Shown here: positions 34,745 to 43,003 of the stretch, piece after piece | Layout of the letters: the number at the start of each line of letters is the position of its first letter | Position numbering within the stretch: position 1 is the first letter of the stretch | Assembly: GCF_014337925.2 (NCBI RefSeq) | Contig: NZ_CP143426.1 | Location: 17,014-81,013, forward strand | Reading direction: 5' to 3' | Source of the DNA: Roseobacter fucihabitans | GTDB taxonomy: Bacteria; Pseudomonadota; Alphaproteobacteria; Rhodobacterales; Rhodobacteraceae | DNA: 64,000 nucleotides | Notes under the pieces: model-generated | Seen by the model: only the letters and a program-made list of their open reading frames with translations | Databases searched by the model: none | What the model was told of the DNA's origin: nothing | Position numbers and translations under genes: made by a program

Positions 34745-36244
34745 ATGCTGGACGTCGATAAATCACTGCCGAAAGACCCTGATGAACTCAGGCAGTTCAC
34801 GGCGATTTTGCTGGCCGAGGTGAGGTCGCAGGCTGTTTTGATCGAGAAGTTGCGGCATCAATTGGCCGGTCAACGCCAATGCCGCTTTGGGTCGTCATCA
34901 GAAAGCATTGAACAACTACAACTGGCCTTGGAAACAAGCGAGATCGCGGTTGCCAAGATGACCGTGAAGCTACGCCTTCCCGATGAGGAGCCAAGAGACA
35001 AACCAAAACGCCGCCCGATCCCCGATCACATCCCGCGCATGGAAGTTGAGCTGACCACCGGTGATGATGATTGCGCTCAGTGCGGTGGTGGCTTGCGCCG
35101 TCTGGGCGAGGATGTGACCGAAGAGCTTGAGTATGTTCCTGGACGCTTCATCGTGAACCGCATTGTGCGTCCACGCTTTGCATGTTCTGGCTGTGAGGCC
35201 TTCACACAAGCAGCGTTACCTTCGCGCCCAATCGAACGGGGCCGTCCCGGCCCGGGCCTGCTGGCCCATGTTCTGGTCAACAAATACGCTGACCACCTGC
35301 CGCTGTATCGCCAAAGCGGCATCTTCGAGCGCGACGGGATCGACATTGACCGTTCAACGCTGGCCGACTGGGTTGGCAAATCCACAGCTCTGTTGGAACC
35401 ACTGGCTGATGCCATCGGGCGGCATGTGTTGGCTGGACAGGCTATCTTTGCAGACGACACGCCGGTAAAGATGTTGGCCCCCGGCACTGGCAAAACAGCG
35501 ACAGCGCGTTTGTGGGCTTACGGTCGAGATGAACGGCCCTGGGGCGGCGATGCCCCTCCCGCCAGTTGGTATCAGTTCTCGCCGGATCGCAAAGGGCAGC
35601 ACCCCAAGGATCATCTCGCAAAATATCGGGGCTGGATGCACGCGGACGGCTATGCCGGGTTCGAAGATCTCTATCGTTCCGGCGACATCCACGAGGTCGC
35701 CTGTATGGCGCATGTCAGACGCAAGTTCGTAGATGTTCATCGCGCCCAAGGCTCTGCCATCGCCAATGAGGCCATCCAGCGCATCGCGCAGCTCTACGCG
35801 GTCGAGAAAGAGGCACGCGGGTCACCACCAGATCGACGCGCCGGTCTCCGACAGGCGCATGCAAAACCGATCTTCGATGATCTGGAAGTCTGGCTACACA
35901 CCCAACTCCCAAGTATCTCTGGCAAATCGCCGCTTGCGGGTGCGATCCGCTACGCTCTGACGCGCATGGCGCGGCTCCGGCCATATCTCGACCACGGCAT
36001 CCTGGAGTTGGACAACAACACCGCCGAACGGGCCATGCGGTCTGTTGCAATCGGGCGCAAAAACTACCTGTTCGTTGGATCACAAACCGGCGGCCGCGCT
36101 GCCGCCATCGCCTACACCTTGATCGAAACGGCCAAACTGAACCGCATCGATCCGCAGGCTTGGCTGGCCGACACCTTGGCACGCATCCCAGACTACAAAA
36201 TCAACCGCGTCGATGACCTGCTGCCATGGAAAACTGCCTCATAG
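34745..36244 (+). CDS. tnpC: IS66 TnpC transposase
   Basis: The 499-residue DDE transposase has an N-terminal leucine-rich coiled coil (about 1-60) and the zinc-binding CAQCGGGLRRLGEDV. The catalytic core includes IFADDTPVKML, HADGYAGFEDLY and ELDNNTAERAMRS, providing the D-D-E residues. ATG 34745 is chosen because homology starts there (MLDVDKSLPKD); an upstream in-frame start is unsupported. Confidence 0.94.
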   Translation: MLDVDKSLPKDPDELRQFTAILLAEVRSQAVLIEKLRHQLAGQRQCRFGSSSESIEQLQLALETSEIAVAKMTVKLRLPDEEPRDKPKRRPIPDHIPRMEVELTTGDDDCAQCGGGLRRLGEDVTEELEYVPGRFIVNRIVRPRFACSGCEAFTQAALPSRPIERGRPGPGLLAHVLVNKYADHLPLYRQSGIFERDGIDIDRSTLADWVGKSTALLEPLADAIGRHVLAGQAIFADDTPVKMLAPGTGKTATARLWAYGRDERPWGGDAPPASWYQFSPDRKGQHPKDHLAKYRGWMHADGYAGFEDLYRSGDIHEVACMAHVRRKFVDVHRAQGSAIANEAIQRIAQLYAVEKEARGSPPDRRAGLRQAHAKPIFDDLEVWLHTQLPSISGKSPLAGAIRYALTRMARLRPYLDHGILELDNNTAERAMRSVAIGRKNYLFVGSQTGGRAAAIAYTLIETAKLNRIDPQAWLADTLARIPDYKINRVDDLLPWKTAS

Positions 36245-36644
36245 GGCGGTCAGACCGGACGCTTACGCAACTCGAGACCGCATGAATTGCATATAGTAGA
36301 CCAAGCATAGCGCCAATGGCGCAACGAAACCCCAGGCGTTTCGTTGTTGCATGTCGAGCAAACCTGAAAGTCCGACCGGGAAATGCACTCTACGGGAAAC
36401 CTTGGGCAGCGCCTGATCAGCATGCTGTTCATAGCACTCGGCGACAGCCGCGTTATTGTGCCGAACCGTTCAAGGTTCACGCCCTGCAGTTCGCTTCTCG
36501 TTTCCGGCAGACGCTCGTCAGCCAGGCCCAAGTAACCGCAGAACTCCTGCACGGAACAGTAGTTGGCAACTGCAAGGCGGGCAATCCAACTTGAAAGCAA
36601 TTCATCTCGAAGCGGAGCCGGGCGCTTCGGCAGCGGTCGGATGG

Positions 36645-37502
36645 TCACTGAAAAGCCGGCAGTGGTTGCCGCCGGATGGTCCAGCTATGTTTAGCCCAGA
36701 CCGGCTGCCAAGTTTGGATGGCCTCATCGGTAATCCGTTCCTCGCCAGTCTCGATTGCCTCGATGGCCAACGCCTTGATCATGGTGAACACGCGTGACGT
36801 GACGCCGCCTGTAACACCCAGGATAGTTCGGAGTGATTGGACGTTGAGCCCAGATCCGCGTTCCAACTGCATGGCTGAAATCAGAGTCTGGACAAGACGT
36901 GAAAACTCAACGTCATCTTCCCAGAACGGTAGAAAATGTTCATCAAGCCTACGGGCCAGTTGCTCGTCGCCACGAATGGCATCGACGGCCTCGTTGACGC
37001 CGAACACGACGAGAGCCACGCAAAGATCGTTGGCGAGGAAACGGAGCATGTTGAGGAAGCGCCGCTGTTCCCGATAACTGCCCGCCAGCAAGTTATGAAC
37101 CTCGTCGATCATAATCATCTTGAGGCCCATGTCCCGCAAATGACTAAGGGCGCGCACCTCTAGTTCGGACACAGTGTGCCTGCCCCACATCGGGGCCCCA
37201 ATCGACGCGAGAATGTGCTGATAGAACCGTCGTTCATCTGGCGCAGGTGGTGCTTGCAACAGCAAGATTGGCGTTCGCGTGACACCTATCTCGGATGCAT
37301 ATTGTGACGGATACAGACTCTCCATCCGCTTTGCGACCATGGTCTTGCCGATCCCGGAACTGCCATAAACCATGAGCCCTGGCATCCGGGATTGCCTAGG
37401 CATTTCCATAAGAGAAATCAATCTATTGAGAACAATTGTCGCGCGATCAAATGCAATCCAACGATCGCTACGAATGAGGTCAATTCTTTCGTTTATATCC
37501 AT
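36645..37502 (-). CDS. tniB: TniB AAA ATPase
   Basis: A 285-residue protein from ATG 37502 (MDINERIDLIRSDRWIAFDR; ATG 37511 is also possible). It has Walker A GSSGIGKTMVAK at about residues 52-63 and Walker B LKMIMIDEVHNLL. It matches TniB/TnsC-type target-DNA-binding ATPases. It overlaps the end of tniA by about 23 bp and tniQ by 4 bp, giving a translationally coupled tniABQ operon. Confidence 0.9.
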   Translation of the reverse strand: MDINERIDLIRSDRWIAFDRATIVLNRLISLMEMPRQSRMPGLMVYGSSGIGKTMVAKRMESLYPSQYASEIGVTRTPILLLQAPPAPDERRFYQHILASIGAPMWGRHTVSELEVRALSHLRDMGLKMIMIDEVHNLLAGSYREQRRFLNMLRFLANDLCVALVVFGVNEAVDAIRGDEQLARRLDEHFLPFWEDDVEFSRLVQTLISAMQLERGSGLNVQSLRTILGVTGGVTSRVFTMIKALAIEAIETGEERITDEAIQTWQPVWAKHSWTIRRQPLPAFQ

Positions 37503-39114
37503 CAAAGTCATCAATCGGGTAAGTGGGAAGGTCAGGGTTGTTAGTATCAATTGCAAACATCTCGCGTGAGGGATCACGCTTTGGCTTGTCGCTCGGAAGC
37601 CGGGCCTGGCGTTCACCTTCCAGCCGGGCCGTCAACGTTTGTTGCCGTGCCGCGTATGCGATACGGCGCTGTTCTTCGATAATCCGAAACAGCATCGCCT
37701 CCGGAATCGTTCCTCCATGTCGTTCGTGAAAAATAGCTCTGGCGCGTCGCGATTCCCAAAGTGAAATCCGGGGCCGTGACAGATCCTTGTATCGCGCAGC
37801 AACGGCGCGACCATCATCCGTGATGACCCAAATCTGAGACATGTCGCGGGGATCATATTTGACCAAGACTTTCCCTGCCCCGCGACCGATCATCGGACCG
37901 AACGCGTCGCTCCAATAGCCAATCGAAAACAAATTGATCCCCGTGCGCGCCAACTGCCGACGCTCGGAGGGAAGAAAACTGATCCGGAACGCGTCAGTGT
38001 CCACAACTTGTCTGCCAGCGACGTCACCGCCGAGATCGGCCCAAGCGGCCAACGGCACCCGCCCTAGCCCACTGTGCCGGGTATTGTGATATCGGCAAAT
38101 CTCCAAATGCAGCCAGTCCTCGAACTCCTCAAGCGTCAACGCTGCCTTGCCCGTGCTGTCATACTCACCCTTGTCTTTTGGCGAGGACTGCGTTGTTCCT
38201 GGAAGCACATGAACCGCTCCCATGGTCGTCCCAATCAGGCGCTCAATATGGCCCCCATAATGCACACGACCTGGTGGCCGGTACTCAATCACAATACCCC
38301 ATTCAGCACAGGCCGACTGGAAGGCGTCGCTACGAAAGTCTCGCCCATTATCAACGTGAATAGCCTGCGGGATGCCGGATGCTGGCCAATACAGGGCTTC
38401 CATTGACTCTGGCGTGCGGATCGACTTCGGTCTCACGCAATGATCTAGACACAGACCAATGGATAGAACCGTTGGGGCGTCAAAACTGACGTAAACACCT
38501 AGTACGACCCGGGTTGCGATATCAACCGCAAGCGTTAACCATGGTCGTGCTAGCGGTTTGCGGTCCGCCTGGTCTACAAGAATGATATCGGCCAAGGTGT
38601 GGTCTATCTGGACGATCCCCAAAGGACGCTCCACGTCCAAGCCCCCTGCCCTCGCCTCGAATACCTGCCTCGCTGCTTTCGCGCCCTTCCGTTTCCGCAG
38701 CACCTCACGCTGATCCATTGCATCGAGCCTTGCTTTGACGGTCTGTCGTGATGGAGGCTGAAAACCCTTGGCATGGCATTCCACGCGAATCTCGCCCACG
38801 ATCCTCCTAAAGCTAGGCCTCTCCAAGACGAGGTAGCGCTTGCGGAGGACTTGATCGATCACATCTTCAACTTGCTGATCCAGACACGACATTCCGCGCT
38901 TGGGCCCGCTGCGTTTGGGCAACAATGCACTCACGCGCCCGTCGTTCTCACGCAAAAGACCCAAAAGGCGCCAGGCCGTACTCCTGGAAACGCCAAGTTG
39001 CGCCGCGGCGGACTCCAATGGCAGCCCAATCTCTTTCCCTTCAGTCTGCAATAATAACAAAGGTCGAAGAACCTCCGCCCTTTTTATTGCAACTCCTTGG
39101 GCATCATCTTCCAA
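37480..39114 (-). CDS. tniA: TniA DDE transposase (Mu/TnsB-like)
   Basis: The 544-residue transposase has an N-terminal helix-turn-helix (SAAAQLGVSRSTAWRLLGLL). The rve catalytic core carries Asp in IVQIDHTLADIIL, Asp in IHVDNGRDFRS and Glu in GGHIERLIGTTMG. A Mu-transposase C-terminal beta barrel follows (FSIGYWSDAFGPMIGRG). Full length and apparently intact. It lies next to the transposon end with subterminal repeats at 39131-39274. Confidence 0.92.
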   Translation of the reverse strand: MEDDAQGVAIKRAEVLRPLLLLQTEGKEIGLPLESAAAQLGVSRSTAWRLLGLLRENDGRVSALLPKRSGPKRGMSCLDQQVEDVIDQVLRKRYLVLERPSFRRIVGEIRVECHAKGFQPPSRQTVKARLDAMDQREVLRKRKGAKAARQVFEARAGGLDVERPLGIVQIDHTLADIILVDQADRKPLARPWLTLAVDIATRVVLGVYVSFDAPTVLSIGLCLDHCVRPKSIRTPESMEALYWPASGIPQAIHVDNGRDFRSDAFQSACAEWGIVIEYRPPGRVHYGGHIERLIGTTMGAVHVLPGTTQSSPKDKGEYDSTGKAALTLEEFEDWLHLEICRYHNTRHSGLGRVPLAAWADLGGDVAGRQVVDTDAFRISFLPSERRQLARTGINLFSIGYWSDAFGPMIGRGAGKVLVKYDPRDMSQIWVITDDGRAVAARYKDLSRPRISLWESRRARAIFHERHGGTIPEAMLFRIIEEQRRIAYAARQQTLTARLEGERQARLPSDKPKRDPSREMFAIDTNNPDLPTYPIDDFDGYKRKN

Positions 39115-39130
39115 ACTTCACACCGTCAAA

Positions 39131-39274
39131 TGTTATCCACAAGTCGGACAGTCCGACGAATTACGTTACCATCTCACGAATTAGGTTACCATCCTATGAA
39201 TGACGTTACCAATGGCCAATTGTAATTAAACAATAAAATCAACCGCGAGTCCTATGAATAGGATGACCACGACA
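39131..39274. repeat. right (tniA-side) transposon end with subterminal repeats
   Basis: Three close repeats occur: CGAATTACGTTACCATC (about 39159), CGAATTAGGTTACCATCC (about 39177) and TGAATGACGTTACCAATGG (about 39197). A terminal copy near 39253-39274 (ATGAATAGGATGACCACGAC) ends in GACA at 39274. The asymmetry, with more sites on this side than on the other, is normal for TnsB/TniA-type ends. Confidence 0.78.
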
Positions 39275-39508
39275 CCAGCTTTGCAGGGATAGGCGTCGCT
39301 TTTTAAGAACCCGACTCGCATAAGAGCAAGGCGCTGCCGTTCGCTGCGACAGCCATTAACTTACAGAGTGCGGGACTTGGACGAAGCCGCTGCCGCGGCA
39401 ATGGCGATTGTTGCGGGTGTTGTGCGCTGACTTTAGCCGTGTGGATTTTGAGATTTAACGAACCTGTCTGACGATTGAGGCTTCTCAATCAACGGACAGG
39501 AGTTCCCC

Positions 39509-40396
39509 ATGACACATGAGAAGATGACCCCGCTTCGGGAGCGGATGATGGAAGACATGCGCATCCACGGGATGGGCGACAAGGCTCAGAAGGCGCACAT
39601 TCGGGCGATCAAACACTTTTCTGGTTTTCTTGGGCGCTCGCCCGATACCGCCACGCCAGATGATCTTCGGGCGTATCAGTTGCATATGACCGATACGGAA
39701 GTGACACCGCCCACATTCAACGCGCGGATCATGGCGCTGCGGTTCCTGTTCGGTACAACCTGCAACCGTGAAGACATGAAGAAGTACATGCAGTTCCGCA
39801 CGCAGCCACGCAGGCTGCCAACAGTGCTGAGTATCGAAGATGTTTCGGAGCTTCTTGCTGCGGCACCCGGCCCGGGTCTGAAGTATCGGGCGGCGCTAAG
39901 TATTTCCTATGGTGCGGGTCTGCGGGCATCTGAGGTTTGCAATCTCAAGGTCAGCGATATCGATAGTGACCGGATGTTAATCCATGTCGATGAAGGCAAG
40001 GGGCGCAAGGACCGCAAGGTCATGCTGTCACCCGATCTCTTGGACTTGTTGCGTGACTATTGGTGCGAAGCGCGCCCCGAGGGATGGCTCTTTCCGGGCA
40101 AGCCGAAGATCAATCCGGTCACGTCGAGGCAATTGGGTCGGGCGTTCAACTCGGCCAAACATCTGGTTGGTATTTCAAAGCCAGCCACGCTGCATACCTT
40201 GCGGCACAGCTTTGCCACCCATCTTATGGAGGCTGGAACGGATGTGCGGGTGATTCAGGTCTTACTGGGTCACGCCAAGCTGAGCACGACAGCGCGTTAT
40301 ACCCATGTTGCGACTAAAACAATCCGGGATACGCCCAGCCCGTTTGAAGCTCTCAAAAGGCTGAACGTACAGACCCGCAAGCGCAGACGGGAATAA
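39509..40396 (+). CDS. tyrosine recombinase of IS91-family copy B
   Basis: The 295 residues are identical to the product of 1401-2288. Catalytic Arg, His-x-x-Arg and Tyr residues are all present. ACAGGAG lies 8 bp before the ATG. Confidence 0.92.
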   Translation: MTHEKMTPLRERMMEDMRIHGMGDKAQKAHIRAIKHFSGFLGRSPDTATPDDLRAYQLHMTDTEVTPPTFNARIMALRFLFGTTCNREDMKKYMQFRTQPRRLPTVLSIEDVSELLAAAPGPGLKYRAALSISYGAGLRASEVCNLKVSDIDSDRMLIHVDEGKGRKDRKVMLSPDLLDLLRDYWCEARPEGWLFPGKPKINPVTSRQLGRAFNSAKHLVGISKPATLHTLRHSFATHLMEAGTDVRVIQVLLGHAKLSTTARYTHVATKTIRDTPSPFEALKRLNVQTRKRRRE

Positions 40397-40406
40397 CCGA
40401 GGCCGG

Positions 40407-41600
40407 GTGCCCCGGCCAGAACTGGAGATTGCGGATATTTTCCGAAAGTTTGGTCCTGCGTGGCGGCAGGTCAATAAGGGCCATGTCAACCTGTCCCAGC
40501 TCAAAGTGATGTCCTCAATCGAAGCCTGCCGAACTGAGGCGCTCGGCGGGCATGTGGCGGCCTGTACCAAATGCAACCACATGCACATTGCGTACAATAG
40601 CTGCAAGAACCGGCACTGTCCCAAGTGCCAGAGTCCGGCCGCGCGCGACTGGATGGAAGCGCGCGCCGAGGATCTGCTGCCCGTGGAATATTTCCATGTC
40701 GTCTTCACGTTGCCTGCGCAGATCGCTCGTATCGCCTACTGGAACAAGAAGGCCGTCTATGGCCTACTGTTCAAAGCGTCTGCGCAAACGGTGATGACAA
40801 TTGCAGCCGATCCCAAACGGCTCGGCGCGCGGGTTGGCATGACCAGCGTCCTTCATACGTGGGGGTCGGCACTTACGCACCATCCCCATGTCCACATGAT
40901 TGTCCCAGGCGGCGGTCTGTCGTCAGATGGCAAGAGATGGATCGCTTGCAAGCCGGGGTTCTTTCTACATGTGCGGGTGTTGTCACGACTGTTCCGGCGG
41001 CTGTTTATCGAAGGGCTGCTTGCCCTGCACCGCGCAGGTGAACTGTCCTTCTTCGGCGATCTGAACGGGCTGTCGGACCCACAGGCCTTCGCCGCATATC
41101 TCGCCCCACTGCGCAAAACCAAATGGGTGGTCTATGCCAAACCGCCATTCGGCGGGCCCGAAGCCGTGCTCGCCTATCTCAGCCGCTACACGCACCGCAT
41201 CGCCATCTCAAACAGCCGTTTGATCAGTGCCGATGCCAACACCGTTGCGTTCCGATGGAAAGATTATCGCTTCAAATCTGGTGACGGGCGATCCGTCATG
41301 CACCTTTCCACATCAGAGTTCATCCGCCGCTTTCTGATCCATGTGCTACCGGACCGGTTCCACCGCATCCGCCATTATGGCCTGCTCGCCAGTTCGACCC
41401 GTAAGGCTAACATCGCAAAAGCTCGGACCTTACTTGGCGCACAAACCGCCAAACAGGATGACCCACCAGTCGCCGAGGTCATCCCGCTCACACTGCGAGA
41501 CCCATGCCCCGGCTGCGGCGGGAAAATGCGCATCATCGAGACCTTCCGGCGGGGCCAAAGACCACAATCCCGCGCACCACCCAGAAAGGCCGCAGCATGA
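40407..41600 (+). CDS. IS91-family transposase, copy B
   Basis: The 397 residues are identical to the product of 197-1390, with zinc-finger cysteines, HPHVH and the Tyr motif intact. The GTG start lies 10 bp after the recombinase stop. Confidence 0.93.
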   Translation: MPRPELEIADIFRKFGPAWRQVNKGHVNLSQLKVMSSIEACRTEALGGHVAACTKCNHMHIAYNSCKNRHCPKCQSPAARDWMEARAEDLLPVEYFHVVFTLPAQIARIAYWNKKAVYGLLFKASAQTVMTIAADPKRLGARVGMTSVLHTWGSALTHHPHVHMIVPGGGLSSDGKRWIACKPGFFLHVRVLSRLFRRLFIEGLLALHRAGELSFFGDLNGLSDPQAFAAYLAPLRKTKWVVYAKPPFGGPEAVLAYLSRYTHRIAISNSRLISADANTVAFRWKDYRFKSGDGRSVMHLSTSEFIRRFLIHVLPDRFHRIRHYGLLASSTRKANIAKARTLLGAQTAKQDDPPVAEVIPLTLRDPCPGCGGKMRIIETFRRGQRPQSRAPPRKAAA

Positions 41601-41796
41601 CGGGGCGCACGTCATCAATCAAAGACCATTCCCCGAACTGCATCGCGTTTTGGGCTGGTATCGGCTTGGGTGAAGGAAAATTGATGGCGTCCAATGCGCC
41701 CAAACTGGTGCCAAGCCACTCCGAAAAAGACGCTCAAGGGCACCAATCCATGAGAAATGATGCCAAGCAATTCCATCTCGCAGCATCCTCGGCTGA

Positions 41797-42044
41797 ACCT
41801 GATTGGCGCTTCCCCCATAGCGCGCGCCCAGACCCCACGGCTTCCTCCTAGTCATGTTTCCCAACGCGGGCCACACTCACACTAAGCCGAAAAGTCGCGC
41901 ACAGGCCCGCATCGAAAAACCTTAAACAAAGTGTGAATTCGCTGCGGTTGCGCCAAGGTCTGCTGTTGAAACTCCGTGCAACAAACATCATTTCCGCCGG
42001 TGTCACAATTGATGGTTTTTAGTCATTCTGAAAATGAATGGAAT
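41797..42044. other. gap after IS91 copy B
   Basis: No gene is supported. Beyond the IS the sequence carries no clear signal. The interval ends at the convergent stop of the membrane protein at 42045. Confidence 0.4.
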
Positions 42045-42497
42045 CTAACGTCCCAAAACCAACCCATGCCCTTTTAGGATCACAAGAATCCAGCCGAATG
42101 CAAAAAGCAGAAGATCAAGGAGCGAACCAAGGAATTCGGGCAACGCCTCGGTCAATATCTGACTCAGGAAATCGAATGTATCCGGGGAGGGTCCGTACCC
42201 GGTTGTGACCCATAGTGTCTGTATTATACTTACAGATAGAGAGAAGAACTTTGTGACGGCAAACCACGCTGCTAAGCCTGCCACAACTAGTAGGTCAGCA
42301 CTCCAGTAGAACGCTGACATTGCGGCAGTTAGTACGGAAAACACCACTGCTGCTAAACCAAAGTCTTGTTCAAGCGTGTTATCGAGCAACGTCACACCTG
42401 CCAACTTAATTCGGTCGAAAGCGAGACAGCAGAGCGCTATGATCATTATGTACGGCTCGCTGATAAAGTTGACTATTTCGTCAAAGCTAGTGGTCAT
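42045..42497 (-). CDS. hypothetical multi-pass membrane protein
   Basis: This 150-residue protein from ATG 42497 (MTTSFDEIVNFISEPYIMII) has about four predicted membrane helices and a C-terminal helix ending GWILVILKGHGLVLG. CCGGAG precedes the ATG. Longer in-frame starts lie upstream but lack a ribosome site. It is divergent from a small membrane protein and an alpha/beta hydrolase, and may belong to the same locus. Family not recognised. Confidence 0.6.
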   Translation of the reverse strand: MTTSFDEIVNFISEPYIMIIALCCLAFDRIKLAGVTLLDNTLEQDFGLAAVVFSVLTAAMSAFYWSADLLVVAGLAAWFAVTKFFSLSVSIIQTLWVTTGYGPSPDTFDFLSQILTEALPEFLGSLLDLLLFAFGWILVILKGHGLVLGR

Positions 42498-42625
42498 GAT
42501 ATGCTCCGGCCATTGTATTCCGTTCTTGCGTTGAAACTTAGCGCGATTTGTTGCAATCGTCAGCTTCATGTTCGCATTCGATAAAGTTCGGAATAAACAT
42601 GAGCTCAATTTGAAGACGCTAAGAT

Positions 42626-42940
42626 ATGGATGATAACTTCGCAACGGGTCTTACAATTGCGGCCCTCGGCACTGCCACTGTTGTGGTTTTAGTCCGTTGG
42701 CTACGCGGTCGGCTTGTTCGGCCGGCACTATTAGAAATGCTTGCCGCTCTAGAACAGGACTATGGTCCCTTTACAGAAAAAGAACGGATGTATCTGAGCA
42801 AACGTATCGAGCCAATACTTAAGACGGTCGTGGCGGCTGTATTTAAACCGGAAGCGGCGCAACGGCGGATTGCGCGCTTGCAGATCGAAGCCGAAAAGCT
42901 AGCGATTGAGCTTAAACAACGGCACGGCATAGGTCATTGA
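42626..42940 (+). CDS. small single-pass membrane protein
   Basis: The 104-residue protein has one N-terminal membrane helix (GLTIAALGTATVVVLVRWLRG) with positively charged residues after it. A cytosolic helical part (EMLAALEQDYGPFTEKERMY) and an amphipathic C-terminal coil rich in Arg and Glu follow. It precedes the hydrolase gene by 63 bp on the same strand, so co-transcription is likely. Function unknown. Confidence 0.6.
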   Translation: MDDNFATGLTIAALGTATVVVLVRWLRGRLVRPALLEMLAALEQDYGPFTEKERMYLSKRIEPILKTVVAAVFKPEAAQRRIARLQIEAEKLAIELKQRHGIGH

Positions 42941-43003
42941 ACAAGAAGAACAAACAGAACGACTTTTTATGCGAATGGTCGGTTTTTCAATGGAGTTCTA
43001 TTT

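Larger units (their letters stand above)
33874..36266 (+). mobile_element. IS66-family element (complete, 2393 bp)
   Basis: The termini are GTAAGCGT...ACGCTTAC with inverted repeats. A perfect 8-bp target duplication GCAACTCG flanks it (33866-33873 and 36267-36274), the size typical of IS66. It carries tnpA, tnpB and tnpC in order. It lies within tniQ in the opposite orientation. Confidence 0.97.
33288..36648 (-). pseudogene. tniQ: tniQ, split by IS66
   Basis: The N-terminal part (36648-36275) has the TniQ start PLRDELLSSWIARLAVANYC and zinc-finger cysteines (CSTCNNETPG, then CNSCGLELR). The C-terminal part is 33873-33288. Removing IS66 and one copy of its 8-bp duplication restores one open frame of 960 bp (319 residues) with the junction GLE-LLPVSTD. 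TniQ is the target-selection adaptor of tni/Tn7-type transposons. Its start overlaps the tniB stop by 4 bp. Confidence 0.88.
33219..39274 (-). mobile_element. tniABQ transposon (Tn5053/Tn7-like) with IS66 insertion
   Basis: Both ends start TGTC(A/G)TGGT and share TATTC and GGACTC within the first 28 bp (33219 inward; 39274 inward on the other strand). Subterminal repeats containing GGTAAC(G) lie near both ends, as expected for TniA/TnsB binding sites. The element encodes tniA, tniB and tniQ in the usual order and no obvious cargo. The 5-bp flanks (CAACC and CCAGC) do not match, so one junction was rearranged. TniQ is disrupted, which should disable transposition. Confidence 0.82.
39373..41796 (+). 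mobile_element. IS91-family element, copy B (2424 bp or more)
   Basis: This is the inverted counterpart of 1-2424, with identical encoded proteins. Homology begins at 39373 and is followed to 41796, where copy A reaches the window edge. GAAC at 41795-41798 resembles the tetranucleotide that IS91 elements recognise, so the terminus could lie here; this is weak evidence. Confidence 0.88.

Noticed and set aside
39130..39230. Iteron-type replication origin from the three ACGTTACCAT-like repeats
   Set aside because: No replication initiator is adjacent, and the same repeats recur at the other transposon end and in the mini-transposon, so they are transposase-binding sites.
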